From NCBI GenBank assembly GCA_001580565.1, contig LRBF01000073.1:1-64000 (forward strand): a DNA stretch of 64,000 bases. The letters run 5' to 3'. Below the pieces are notes generated by a model that was given only the letters and a program-made list of their open reading frames with translations, was not told the origin of the DNA and made no database searches. The DNA comes from Caballeronia megalochromosomata (lineage in GTDB: Bacteria > Pseudomonadota > Gammaproteobacteria > Burkholderiales > Burkholderiaceae). A program made the position numbers and the translations under genes. Below are positions 26,624-35,819 of this stretch, piece by piece (position 1 is the first letter of the stretch; each line of letters begins with the position of its first letter).

Positions 26624-27859
26624 ATGACCACGGCCGCTCGGGCACGCCCTGATAAGACCTCGCCGACGATGCAACTTCAAGTCAAGCACGCGCCTAGGCG
26701 GATTCCGCTGGCCGGGATCAAGGACATTGCTCAGAGCGCCAGCGACATGCTGGTTGATGTTCGGGAGAGCATGCTCGCTCCGCATCCTCGGAAAAATCCG
26801 CCGGTGTTTACTACTGCTCAAGTTGGTGACCTTTGCCGCGTCGATCGACAGCGTATGCATTATCTGGCTCGTACCGAGACAGATCTTCCTCAAGGCACTC
26901 TGCGCCATAGCCGCAGTCGCGAGTTTACACTTGAGGAAACAAGAGTTTGGATCAACCGAATTGCCCCTTTTGCCAAACGTCCCGTCGGCGTGAAAGCGAA
27001 AACCATCGCCATTGGAAATTTCAAGGGCGGCGTTAGTAAAACGACCACCGCAATGACGTTGGCTCAAGGCCTGACGCTTTTCGGCCGGCGAGTACTTCTC
27101 GTTGACCTGGACCCACAAGCGTCGCTTTCTGCCCTGCACGGAATACTCGCGGATAGCGAGGTTGCAGATGAGCATACCGTTCTTCCTTTGATTTACGGCG
27201 AGACAGACAGTCTTGAGTACGCGGTGCAGTCAACGTACTGGGATGGTATCGACTTGATCCCGGCGAGTGCTGCGTTATTTGGAGCGGAATTCTTCCTGCC
27301 GTTCAAACAGTCGAAGGAAAAGAACTTCCAATTCTGGAATGTTTTGAATAGTGGTCTGAAGTCGCTTCTTGACAAGTACGACGTTGTCATCATCGATACG
27401 CCCCCTGCCCTCTCCTATCTAACTATCAATGCTTTCATGGCTGCCGACGGCCTGATTGTGCCGACGCCCCCCAGCGCACTCGACTACGCATCATCAACGC
27501 AGTTTTGGAGTCTGTTCTCGGATTTGTCGCAAAGCATGCAGGAAGTAGCGCCGCAACTCGACAAGAGCTTCGACTTCATCAATGTGCTACTTGCAAAAGT
27601 AGACCAAAGCCAAGCAGCAACACCAATTGTTCGAGATTGGATCAACAAAACTTACGAAAGTCTGGTACTTCCTGTCGAGATACCTACGACTGCGGTAACT
27701 CAATCAGCGGCAGCGGAATTTGGCACGGTCTACGACATCTCAAAGTACCAAGGGAGTCTAAAAACGTACCAGCGAGCTAGGGAGGCATATGACCGTCTTG
27801 CTGAAATCGTGGACCAACAGATTGTCACGCTCTGGCTTGCTGAATCGGAGGCCAAATGA
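26624..27859 (+). CDS. parA: ParA plasmid partition ATPase, type Ia
   Basis: A 411-residue protein. The N-terminal part (residues about 60-125) has an HTH of the type used for autoregulation (FTTAQVGDLCRVDRQRMHYL then RSREFTLEETRVWI). The deviant Walker A is KGGVSKTT near residues 136-143, followed by VLLVDLDPQAS and VVIIDTPPALSYL. It moves ParB-bound plasmids apart using ATP on the nucleoid. The length and N-terminal HTH place it in the type Ia class. A GGGAGCAG site precedes the ATG, and the stop overlaps the parB start by four bases. Confidence 0.93.
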   Translation: MTTAARARPDKTSPTMQLQVKHAPRRIPLAGIKDIAQSASDMLVDVRESMLAPHPRKNPPVFTTAQVGDLCRVDRQRMHYLARTETDLPQGTLRHSRSREFTLEETRVWINRIAPFAKRPVGVKAKTIAIGNFKGGVSKTTTAMTLAQGLTLFGRRVLLVDLDPQASLSALHGILADSEVADEHTVLPLIYGETDSLEYAVQSTYWDGIDLIPASAALFGAEFFLPFKQSKEKNFQFWNVLNSGLKSLLDKYDVVIIDTPPALSYLTINAFMAADGLIVPTPPSALDYASSTQFWSLFSDLSQSMQEVAPQLDKSFDFINVLLAKVDQSQAATPIVRDWINKTYESLVLPVEIPTTAVTQSAAAEFGTVYDISKYQGSLKTYQRAREAYDRLAEIVDQQIVTLWLAESEAK

Positions 27860-28929
27860 GTATCAAGGATCGGCTTGCAGCGAAGGCAGCGGGAATTGGC
27901 TCCAATCCCCGCTCACCGCGGCCTGAGCCAGAAATTCCGAGCAGACCGAAGACTGCGCCTGGACAGTTGATGGCTTCTCTTCCTCTCCTAGCCGAGAAAG
28001 AGAGGGAGCTTGAGGTGCTACGCACGCGAATAGAAGAGTTGGAAGCAGGTGCTACGGGTGCCTCCAGCGACGAAATTGCGCGTCTAAGAAAAGAGCTTGC
28101 CGATGCTCAACAATCTGGGGCGGCGATCGACATTCGTCTACTCGACTTGCACGAGGTGCCAGGAAGGCGACGACATATGCCGCCGGAGAAATATGCCGAG
28201 CTTCGGGAAAACTTGCGGCACAACAAGCTCATTCATCCAATTGTGGTTCTTCCGCGGTCGGAGGGTGGGTTTGAAATTCTGTCAGGTCATCACCGGACAG
28301 ACGCGTTGCGAGAACTGGGTCGCGAGTCTGTCCGATGTGTAGTTGTCGACGCGACCACAGAGGAAGCTGACGAAGGTGCGTTCTTTGCGAATCTAATGCA
28401 ATCGGATCTTACCGACTATGAGAAGTATGTCGGGCTAAAGCGGTTTCAACAGAAGCACGCTAACTTGAAACAGGCAGAGATCGCCGGCCGAATTGGGATC
28501 AGTCAATCGTACGTGAGCCTCTTGCTTTCATACGATCGCCTACCCAATGCAGCGCGTGCAGTTCTTGAAGCGAACGTGGGCATCGTAGGTGCCACCGCGG
28601 CGGCTGAACTTGCCAGTCTCTCCGAACTTGGAAAGAGCGAGCGTGTAGTGGAAGCCATTCTTCAAGTTTCCGTTGGAAAGCTGGACCAAGCGCAAGCAGT
28701 ACGCTTTGCAAAAGATGGGGACAGAACAAAGGTTGCGAAGCCGTTAGCTACGACGTTCAAGGTGAAGGCGGGCAAAAGCACCTGGTGTGACGTTCGTCGC
28801 GCAAAGAACGTTATGCGGATTGAGTTCCAGTCCGAGGAAGTTGCCCAGTCGGTTCAAGAGGCCATCAAACGAACGCTGGAAGGTCTTGCAAGCGCCGCAA
28901 CGAGCGATCTGCACGTTGAAAAAGGCTAA
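27856..28929 (+). CDS. parB: ParB plasmid partition protein
   Basis: A 357-residue protein. It has a basic N-terminus for ParA contact, a coiled stretch (EKERELEVLRTRIEELEAG), then the ParB/Srx domain near residues 95-180 with LRENLRHNKLIHPIVVLPRS and FEILSGHHRTDALRELG; the usual GERR motif reads GHHR here. The HTH follows (QAEIAGRIGISQSYVSLLLS), then a dimerisation tail. It binds the plasmid centromere and loads ParA. An ATGA overlap couples it to parA, with CGGAGG before its start. I could not identify the parS site. Confidence 0.92.
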   Translation: MSIKDRLAAKAAGIGSNPRSPRPEPEIPSRPKTAPGQLMASLPLLAEKERELEVLRTRIEELEAGATGASSDEIARLRKELADAQQSGAAIDIRLLDLHEVPGRRRHMPPEKYAELRENLRHNKLIHPIVVLPRSEGGFEILSGHHRTDALRELGRESVRCVVVDATTEEADEGAFFANLMQSDLTDYEKYVGLKRFQQKHANLKQAEIAGRIGISQSYVSLLLSYDRLPNAARAVLEANVGIVGATAAAELASLSELGKSERVVEAILQVSVGKLDQAQAVRFAKDGDRTKVAKPLATTFKVKAGKSTWCDVRRAKNVMRIEFQSEEVAQSVQEAIKRTLEGLASAATSDLHVEKG

Positions 28930-29002
28930 CTCACTGATTTTTAAAGGTATGAGACTCTAATTGACTGGAGACTTAACAATGTAGTTTCAGCGACACCAAA
29001 AC

Positions 29003-29032
29003 AAAAGCCCTCGGCGGGAACCGAGGGCTTTT
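29003..29032 (+). terminator. Rho-independent terminator of parAB
   Basis: AAAAGCCCTCGG / CCGAGGGCTTTT around a short GGGAA loop, 74 bases past the parB stop. Being symmetrical, it can also end transcripts coming from the rep side. The 137 bases from here to rep must carry the rep promoter. Confidence 0.85.
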
Positions 29033-29169
29033 GAAGGTATGGCTGCGAGAGCCTAACCGCACACTCACCGGCGGGAACCGGAAAGTGGTCACTACGCACA
29101 GACCTGAGTGTAGCGAAACGCGATCTGCAGTCAAGCAAATTCAATCCATTTTTTAATGGACCGCTCGAC

Positions 29170-30390
29170 ATGTCTATCGCGCAACGCTTCGTTGCTAGCG
29201 AGGGTGAAACACACCCCGAAGATTCGGCTGCCCTCACCGCTTTTCGCTGTGACTCGACGAACCTGCCTTGGATCATCTTCCGGGCGGCATTTCGCGCCGC
29301 GCACATCGAACAGATTCCACCGCGCGCCCGCGCCGTCCTCTCCGCCCTCGCGCGAACCGTCGACGCAGCTAAACCGTTCGGCGCCATCTTTGCACGCCGT
29401 GAGCTCCTCACCGGCCGCGCGCTGCAGTCCATGCGGACGTTCTATCGCAGCCTTGACGATCTCGAGGTCGCCGGACTTATCGAGCGACGTCCGCAGGCCC
29501 GCTATGTCGATGCCGGCCTGTTTGGTCGCGCCTACCTTCATCTCACTGCGCATGCCGCAGCTCTCCTCGGCCTCATTGAGAGCTCCCCCGTGCACGAGAA
29601 CGAAACCGTCCGGGCGCCCTTTTCAACCGCGCTCGCATTGGCCCAGCCTTCTTTGCCTATACCGTCTGCCAATGTGGCAGACGGTGGAATATATAAGGAT
29701 CTAAGCCCTTCTATTATTCAAAAGAGACAACCGGGCCAGTTGCCTGCGGACCTTCAGCGCCTGCGCGCCCTGGGTCTTTTTGATTTCTTGATCTTCAAAC
29801 TGATGCGCGAGGCGCGCGAGCACGGCAAGCGCCTCTCCGACGTCGTTGAAGCCACCTGGGACCACCTGAAGCTCGCCAAGGCACCGATCAACTACCTGCG
29901 CGCCCTGCTCCGCAACCCGGTCGATTTCGCCCTCTTGGTACGCCGTCGGAACGACGAACACCATGCCGAGCAAGCGCGTACGCAGCAGCGCGTGGACGCC
30001 CAAGCCGTTGCCCGCCAACATGCCGGTCGCACATTTATCGACGTCAACGAATCGCGCCAGTTCGTGATCGGGGCCGGTGGTGACTCGCTGACGATCTTCA
30101 GTCTCACGGAGCGCATTGGCCGCCAGGCCGCCGGATGGATGCCGTCGTTTGCGACGGCGCTCGCATCCGGCAAACTTCGACCAGCTACCGCGCTAGATCT
30201 CGAACGCTTCGCCCATGCGCAACGGGAAGCGTTAGGCAAATCCCAGTCTTGCGCGGCACCGATGGCGCACGCAAAGCCTCCAGTGACGGGTGCGGTACGG
30301 GAGCACATCGCCGGCCTGCGTAAGCTTTTGAAAGTGCGGGGGCGGGCGCATAACGTGGCGCAAGCGGTCAACGCATTGGGGACCAGATGA
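29170..30390 (+). CDS. rep: Plasmid replication initiator (Burkholderia-type Rep)
   Basis: A 406-residue protein immediately after parAB. Residues about 35-110 look like a winged-helix domain (RARAVLSALARTVDAAKPFG, RRELLTGRALQSMRTFYRSL, VAGLIERRP). A variable linker spans about 150-190, and a C-terminal helical domain follows (LFDFLIFKLMREAREHGKRL, NYLRALLRNPVDFALL). The same C-terminal domain occurs in the remnant at 23688-24252. I assign it as Rep from location and general resemblance to replication proteins on Burkholderia megaplasmids; catalytic motifs are not expected in this class. No Shine-Dalgarno precedes the ATG, so translation may be weak or leaderless. The linker DNA carries a perfect palindrome. 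Confidence 0.75.
   Translation: MSIAQRFVASEGETHPEDSAALTAFRCDSTNLPWIIFRAAFRAAHIEQIPPRARAVLSALARTVDAAKPFGAIFARRELLTGRALQSMRTFYRSLDDLEVAGLIERRPQARYVDAGLFGRAYLHLTAHAAALLGLIESSPVHENETVRAPFSTALALAQPSLPIPSANVADGGIYKDLSPSIIQKRQPGQLPADLQRLRALGLFDFLIFKLMREAREHGKRLSDVVEATWDHLKLAKAPINYLRALLRNPVDFALLVRRRNDEHHAEQARTQQRVDAQAVARQHAGRTFIDVNESRQFVIGAGGDSLTIFSLTERIGRQAAGWMPSFATALASGKLRPATALDLERFAHAQREALGKSQSCAAPMAHAKPPVTGAVREHIAGLRKLLKVRGRAHNVAQAVNALGTR
29661..29685. repeat. Perfect palindrome inside rep, followed by AT-rich DNA
   Basis: ACCGTCTGCC (29661-29670) and GGCAGACGGT (29676-29685) are perfect 10-bp arms around AATGT, in the linker part of rep. An AT-rich stretch (GGAATATATAAGGATC and on) follows. The arrangement resembles an origin-type element placed inside an initiator gene, or a rep-binding site. 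Confidence 0.45.
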
Positions 30391-31112
30391 AGCGAATCGT
30401 GCGAACTCACCGCTTGCGGACGGACACGCGGGGCAGGTCATCTGATGGCACGGAAAAACTGCAACTGCCAATCTTAGCCACCGGCGTGCGGCGGATTGCC
30501 CGGACGCCTAGCAACAGCGAACGCTGAAAAGCCCTTCGGCAAGCCAGTATCTCGATAGCCAACGCACGATCTCAGCAAGGCGAGGGCGAGATCGGGCGCG
30601 ACGCGATCGTCGAGCGCAATTACAACGGAGGCGAAGCGTGCAGCCAATGCGGCCGAGAGTCGGCAAAACGCCACAGACCGATGTGGACGCGCATGGAAGA
30701 CCGGTGCGCGAATGTGTCTATCGGCTTCGAGGAACATAGCTGACTGATAGCTCAAACGTCGTCGCAGTCGAGAAAGCGAAGTCCCCTCGGCGGGCGGGGA
30801 CCACGATACAGGACGATGACCATGCGCAAATGGGCGCCCAGCCGGCGCCGGGTCGCTCCCAGTCTCGCCGACGCGACTTCGCCCGAAGGCTCACTTGTCG
30901 AGCATTAACGCGTGCGTGGCCTGCCAGGAGCCGCAAACGCCGAACAGCGGGCGCATTTGCGCTAAACCGGCCAAGCTGTCGGAGCACCAGTACGGGGATT
31001 TCAGCTCCACCATCGCTTGCCACGTGTGCGGAGAATCTGCGCTTTCAGGCGAACCGCGCGAGCGCCGGCCCGGTGGTGCGTGGGGGCGGACGACAAAGTG
31101 GGCCCGGCGGAA

Positions 31113-31134
31113 CGTGCCGTGAAGTCACGGCACG
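31113..31134. repeat. Perfect 10-bp inverted repeat with 2-bp spacer
   Basis: CGTGCCGTGA-AG-TCACGGCACG. No T-run follows, and no gene ends or starts here. It could be a cruciform-type replication element, an operator, or a remnant of a mobile-element end. Confidence 0.45.
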
Positions 31135-31578
31135 ACGTCTGCCTACCGGTACAGGTCTAGTGAACGAGGAAAAGCAATCAAGCTCGGCGGCACTGACCGG
31201 ATCCAGCGGCCAGCCGGCCCCGTGCAGCGGCTACGCCGGGTAGCCCGAGTCTTAGCGATCGCAGTGGGCAGCGCGTTGCAATGCGCCAGGGTGGTCGCGT
31301 CGAGCCTCACGTAGGACCGACGCGGTGCCGTATCCAAGTGGAGGCCATTTGAATCGTCTCTGGCTCCTGGACGCCGGTCACGGAACCGTCACATCCTTCC
31401 ACCTCGGTTTTCCGTTTGCGATGATCGATGGCGGAGGGGCGTGCCGGCGCGCCTCGCTCCGTCGAACCATCGTTCCACGCGAGTGCCGGAGGCCAACCGA
31501 CGGTCGCCCACGGCGACACACGCACGCCGTCTTTGGCTCGGCCTCGGGCGAGCCAGATGAGGGCGAGCAACGCTCGTC

Positions 31579-31606
31579 AAACCTGATAACTCATGTTATC
31601 GGGAGG
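31579..31606. other. Candidate recombinase core site A (11-6-11)
   Basis: Left arm AAACCTGATAA, central CTCATG, right arm TTATCGGGAGG. Site B at 33160 has the identical left arm and nine of eleven right-arm bases, but a different six-base centre. Conserved 11-bp arms around a variable 6-bp core are what a Xer-like tyrosine recombinase site looks like; the arms differ from the usual bacterial dif right arm. Confidence 0.55.
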
Positions 31607-32438
31607 GGTCACCGCCAAGCAGCGGGCAATCATGACCAAGACAGCTAAGCTATTGACTTAGCAGCCATGCTGTTTGTCGCTGAATATCGCCATGGTCACC
31701 TCAGTGCCCCGCTGGTCAGCGCGCCATGTATCGGACGCGGAAACCGGCATCGGTTAGACCGACGTTGGCTTGCCGCAATGTGTTCCGATTACGAAAGCGG
31801 CCCTTGGTGGCGCCTAGTTTCGATACGGGGGCGAGAGACGAGCACGATGCCACTTAGTACAAAAGGTCGAGTGAGGCGGGCCGTTACGCTCCGGGCGCAA
31901 GAGGCCACATCATCGACAAATAACAAAATGGCGTGCTTGGTTTGGTCGATTTCCCACGGCGCGGCAGCCTCACGAACACAGGAACTTTTGTAAAATCCTA
32001 AGGTGACCGGTGGCACTCCACATTCCTATTACCCTCCCTGCGTGGAACATCGCCGAAAAAATGGAGCGGTAGGTAAGTGATTGTTTTAAAATGCTTTGTG
32101 TCGCCGCCAGCGAATTGTTTCACGGCGTCGTGTGACGAGACGCGCGCGCCGCGCGGCAATTTTCATCGCGTCCCACCAGATCGGTGCAGCGTATCGAATG
32201 AAACGGAAAGTGTGAAAATTGATACGCTCAGCGCTGAGAAGTAGGCTTGGCGCCGTTATCGCGTCAAGCCGGTGGCCTGTGATAATAGAACAAGTCGACT
32301 GAAAGACGTTGACGGTTTTCGAACTAGACAAGCAGGCAGTGGCCAGCCGATCACGCCGCGCCAGAAGTTAAAGCGGGTGACTGCGGCACGATAGAAGCGC
32401 TAATGTAGTAGCAATAGTCCTTCGAACGCGAGCTTGAT

Positions 32439-32669
32439 ATGGAGTGGAAAGATACACGGCCGACCGCGCCCGGCTACTACTGGTTGCGCTTTGTCGACGA
32501 GCGATCACCGCAACGAACGATCGCGGAAATCTCCGCGGTGCCTGGCGACGGGGCGGTCGACTTGGTTGTTATTCTGATGGGAGACGACACCATCATGGAA
32601 CTCGATGACGCGTACTTCGATGGCGGCCTATTCGCTGGACCCATCGAACCGCCGATGACTGCAGATTGA
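32439..32669 (+). CDS. Small acidic protein, 76 residues
   Basis: The translation MEWKDTRPTAPGYYWLRFVD has the W-x-x-T-x-P-x-x-P-G-Y-Y-W-x-R pattern seen in small phage and plasmid proteins. It continues with a compact acidic part (LMGDDTIMELDDAYFDGGLF). The ribosome-binding site is weak (GCGAG). It is the only plausible gene between recombination sites A and B, so it may be the cargo of that segment. The function is unknown. Confidence 0.5.
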   Translation: MEWKDTRPTAPGYYWLRFVDERSPQRTIAEISAVPGDGAVDLVVILMGDDTIMELDDAYFDGGLFAGPIEPPMTAD

Positions 32670-33159
32670 CCTTCGCGAGTCGGCGGCCGAATGACGGCGT
32701 GAAGGAGTGGCGGCTTGCGCTCGTCGAGCGATGAGGAGCCTTTTTGCCGCGGCGGACCATCGCGGCGCGTTCAATGACTAAACAACGGCCTGACCCCGCT
32801 CAGCTTCTCGTCGGCACCATTGCACAGCGCTGTCGCCTGCGGTAATCGCGGTCATCCGCCGCTTAACCGCCATTCCAAGTCACGGGGCCGCCGGCGCGTC
32901 ATCCCCATATCGACATCTGGCGATCGAATGTCTGATCGAGGATTATCTGCATCTGCGGCCGCTTCTCATCGACCGCCATGCGGAGGCGATCGAGGCACTC
33001 CGGCAACACTGAGGCGGCGTCTTCTTGAGTTGCTGGGCGACGAAGCTACGCCCGCCGGCGAGGACAGATACGCCGCACGGCCTCGTAATTGAAACTTGCT
33101 CGATGACCTTAACGAGAGGCATCGCCCTAGCTCATGACCGTCTATTTGACTTAATTAGG
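32670..33159. other. 490-bp gap without a supported gene
   Basis: Frames here are short, lack motifs and change between strands. The right end is AT-rich (TCTATTTGACTTAATTAGGA) and may carry a promoter for the recombinase module. Confidence 0.35.
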
Positions 33160-33187
33160 AAACCTGATAATGGCTATTATCGGGATA
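33160..33187. other. Candidate recombinase core site B (11-6-11)
   Basis: Left arm AAACCTGATAA, central TGGCTA, right arm TTATCGGGATA; 20 of 22 arm positions match site A, while only one of six core bases does. It lies 54 bases before the first gene of the recombinase module, a usual place for the cognate site of a tyrosine recombinase. Confidence 0.58.
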
Positions 33188-33241
33188 GCGTTTCAGGGGT
33201 AGAATTCTCGAATTCACATTTACCAAAGAGGGCAGGGGCCC

Positions 33242-33832
33242 GTGGCACAAGACTTTGCGGCGGATGACGGCGAAAACGGCAAACGCGGCGGCGCCGAGAA
33301 GCATGAGCGCTGGCCGAACGAGGCGCCGACCGCGGCGGTCGCGCGCGTGGTGCTCGAACTCGACGAGGCGATCACGCTGAAGCGTCGGGCGGCCGCCGCG
33401 TGGCTCACCGCGCACGGCGACGCGCTGCCGTTGCTGCCGATCAAACCGTCCCGGCGCGAGCTGGCCGTGGTGATCGCGCTCGCTGAAACCTATGGCGCCG
33501 CGCTCAGTTCAGCGTCGCGCTTCGTGCCGGTGCTCGACTTCATCGCCGACTATGGCGCGGTCAAGCTGGTACAGCGCGTGATGTACGGCGCGCGCCCGAC
33601 CACCGATTTCGACGTCACCGCGTACGCCGCGGAAAATGCGCGCCTGGCCGAACTGCTGCGCGAGGCGCGCACGGCGTTCGAGTTTCTCTGCGCGACCTGG
33701 CCCGAGGTGTTCATGGCGCAGGCGAGCGAGGCGCTCGCGCAGCTCGGCCTGCCGCGGCTGCGTGCGCCGGCGCCGCCAGCGCCGCCCGAGCCCCCGCTCG
33801 AGTCGGAAGACGGGGAGCATGACGATGGCTGA
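33242..33832 (+). CDS. Recombinase-module accessory protein
   Basis: A 196-residue protein starting at GTG after a GAGGGCAGGGG stretch. It is helical, with acidic ends (VVLELDEAITLKRRAAAAWL, VLDFIADYGAVKLVQRVMYG, FEFLCATWPEVFMAQASEAL) and a Pro-rich tail. I recognise no named domain. Its end overlaps the recombinase start by eight bases, so the two are translationally coupled; a directionality factor or partner for the recombinase is a reasonable guess. Confidence 0.65.
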   Translation: MAQDFAADDGENGKRGGAEKHERWPNEAPTAAVARVVLELDEAITLKRRAAAAWLTAHGDALPLLPIKPSRRELAVVIALAETYGAALSSASRFVPVLDFIADYGAVKLVQRVMYGARPTTDFDVTAYAAENARLAELLREARTAFEFLCATWPEVFMAQASEALAQLGLPRLRAPAPPAPPEPPLESEDGEHDDG

Positions 33833-35819
33833 GCGCGCGCGCGGCTCGACGGCGTCCGTCCCGGAAAAGCTCACCGACAACGCCGCCGAAAAGCTCACCC
33901 TTGAGCGCGGCTATACGACCAAGGATTTCACGGCGCTGCGCGCGTACGTGCAGCGCATCCCGCCGGCGGTGATCGCGCGCACCTACTATGATCCCGACGA
34001 GGATGCGCACGCGGCGACGCCCGGCGCGATGGAGCGGCACCTCACCACGATGCTCGACGCGCTGGTGGCGCTCGCGCTGGCGCACGGCTCAAGCGCGCTG
34101 GCCGAACACCTGCGCGCGTCGATCCGTCAGCACGGGCGACCGTTGCTCACCGCGGTGACGTTCCGGATGGTCGCCGATGCCGCGCAACTCGCCGCGGCGC
34201 CGCCGCACCCCGATCACCCAATCGGCGCCTGGCTGCGCCCGCGTGTAGCGCGGCGGTTGAAAGGCGAGGGCCTCGCGACGCTCGGTGAACTGGTGGCGTT
34301 CTGTAATCGGCGCGGCGGCAGCTGGTGGCGCTCGATTCCGCGCATCGGCCCGGGTCGGGCGCGCGCGATCGTGAGCTGGCTGCGCAAGCAGCAGGCGTCA
34401 CTGCAACTAACGATCGACGCCGACGTCGACTCCGTTGAAGAGGATGGCGTGCCGCTGGTCGCGGCCGAGGTCGTCGAGGTGGTGCCTGCGGCCAAGGTGA
34501 CGGGAAACGGCCTGAACGGCAGCGACCCAGGCGGCGTCCCGGCTCGACTCACGCTCGCGCCGCTCGAGCGGCTCGCCGTGCCGCACGCACTCTCCGGCGC
34601 CCATGGCGAAAACCGCGGGACGGCCTTCTGTTATATCCAGGCGAACCACGATCTTGATGCGGTGCGCGCGTATCTGAATCGGTTTCGCGATCAGCCGAAA
34701 ACCCTGCGCGCCTACACCAAGGAGCTCGAACGCTTCCTCTTGTGGTCGGTGGTGCTGCGCGGCAAGGCGCTGAGCGACCTGCGCGTCGACGACTGCGAGG
34801 CCTACAAAGACTTTCTGAAAAGTCCCGATCCGCGCTTTGTGGGGGAGCGCTTTGCGCGGCACTCGCCGCGCTGGCGACCGTTTGCCAGCGGCGAGCTGTC
34901 GAGCGAGTCGCAACGGTATGCGGTACGCGCGCTGCGCACGGCCTTCACCTGGTGGGTCGATGTGCGGTATCTCGCCGGCAATCCGTGGAAGGGGGTCAAC
35001 GATCCGCCGGTGATCAAACGCGCGCGTGCGATGCAAATCGAGCGCGCCTTGCCCGCTGCGTTGTGGCGCAAGCTGCGTGGCGAGCTGGATGCCCGATGTT
35101 TGGATAAGGCTGCTGCGCAGCGGCGGGAGTCGAAGAGCGGCGTGCAGTGGCGCGCCGTGCGCGCAGCCATTCTGTTGATGGGCGATTCCGGTCTGCGACG
35201 CGAAGAAGCCGCCAGCGCCCGGCGCGAGGATCTGCGCCCTTCATCCTTTGGAACACCCGAGCGGCCAGTCTGGGAGCTGACCATCGTCGGCAAGGGCCAG
35301 CGGGAACGCACGGTGCCGGTGAGCGCCGTGACGCTGGCCGCGCTGCGCGCGCATTGGGCCGACCGGGGGCAGGATTTTGATGGCGCGACCGAAGAGGACG
35401 AACAGAGCGGGCCGCTGCTGAGCCCCGTCGTCATACCGTGGACCGATGCGTCACGCCGTCGACATCGAACCCGGCAGAGCGGGGAAAGCGGGGAAGGGCA
35501 GCCTGGGAATGAGGCGGGCTACACCGCGGATGGACTTAACCGGCTGATTAGTCGAATGGTCACCGAACTGGTTGAGACGATGGATGGGTTGAGCCTTGAT
35601 GAACGCGTGCGGCTCGGGCAGTCGAATGCGCATGCGTTTCGCCACACCTTCGGCACCCAGTCCGTCGCGGATGAAGTCCCGGTGGATGTCGTGCAGAAGG
35701 TGCTCGGTCACGCATCGCTGCAGACGACGACCCTCTACGTCCAGGCCGAAAAGCAGCGCGTGGTGGAGGAAGTAGCTCGCTACTACGCGGGCGGTGCCGC
35801 GCATAAGCCGAGACGATAG
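33825..35819 (+). CDS. Tyrosine site-specific recombinase, DUF3701 type
   Basis: A 664-residue protein. I chose the ATG at 33825 because GGGAG lies seven bases before it; another ATG two codons earlier is too close. Residues about 15-200 form the DUF3701-type N-terminal domain (ERGYTTKDFTALRAYVQRIP, WLRPRVARRLKGEGLATLGE, IPRIGPGRARAIVSWL). A core-binding domain follows (LNRFRDQPKTLRAYTKELER), then the catalytic domain: Arg in MGDSGLRREEAASAR, HAFRHTFGTQ, LGHASLQTTTLYVQ with the nucleophile Tyr. All catalytic residues are present, so it should be active. A diverged 3' remnant of a relative lies at 50330, on the far side of the three-gene helicase cluster. Confidence 0.9.
   Translation: MAERARGSTASVPEKLTDNAAEKLTLERGYTTKDFTALRAYVQRIPPAVIARTYYDPDEDAHAATPGAMERHLTTMLDALVALALAHGSSALAEHLRASIRQHGRPLLTAVTFRMVADAAQLAAAPPHPDHPIGAWLRPRVARRLKGEGLATLGELVAFCNRRGGSWWRSIPRIGPGRARAIVSWLRKQQASLQLTIDADVDSVEEDGVPLVAAEVVEVVPAAKVTGNGLNGSDPGGVPARLTLAPLERLAVPHALSGAHGENRGTAFCYIQANHDLDAVRAYLNRFRDQPKTLRAYTKELERFLLWSVVLRGKALSDLRVDDCEAYKDFLKSPDPRFVGERFARHSPRWRPFASGELSSESQRYAVRALRTAFTWWVDVRYLAGNPWKGVNDPPVIKRARAMQIERALPAALWRKLRGELDARCLDKAAAQRRESKSGVQWRAVRAAILLMGDSGLRREEAASARREDLRPSSFGTPERPVWELTIVGKGQRERTVPVSAVTLAALRAHWADRGQDFDGATEEDEQSGPLLSPVVIPWTDASRRRHRTRQSGESGEGQPGNEAGYTADGLNRLISRMVTELVETMDGLSLDERVRLGQSNAHAFRHTFGTQSVADEVPVDVVQKVLGHASLQTTTLYVQAEKQRVVEEVARYYAGGAAHKPRR

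Larger units (their letters stand above)
30391..32438. other. About 2-kb region without supported genes after rep
   Basis: Many short frames exist but none has a recognisable domain or good start. A 75-residue rightward frame near 30895 with C..C pairs (CVACQEP, CHVCG) is the only one with any pattern, and it opens with TTG. Structures present are a GTCCCC/GGGGAC hairpin near 30781-30801, the palindrome at 31113, a recombinase-like site at 31579, and GCTAAG/CTTAGC at 31644-31662. A plausible home for the replication origin or for decayed insertions. Confidence 0.4.

Noticed and set aside
30391..33159. Iteron-type origin repeats
   Set aside because: I looked for short tandem direct repeats near rep and found only inverted repeats.
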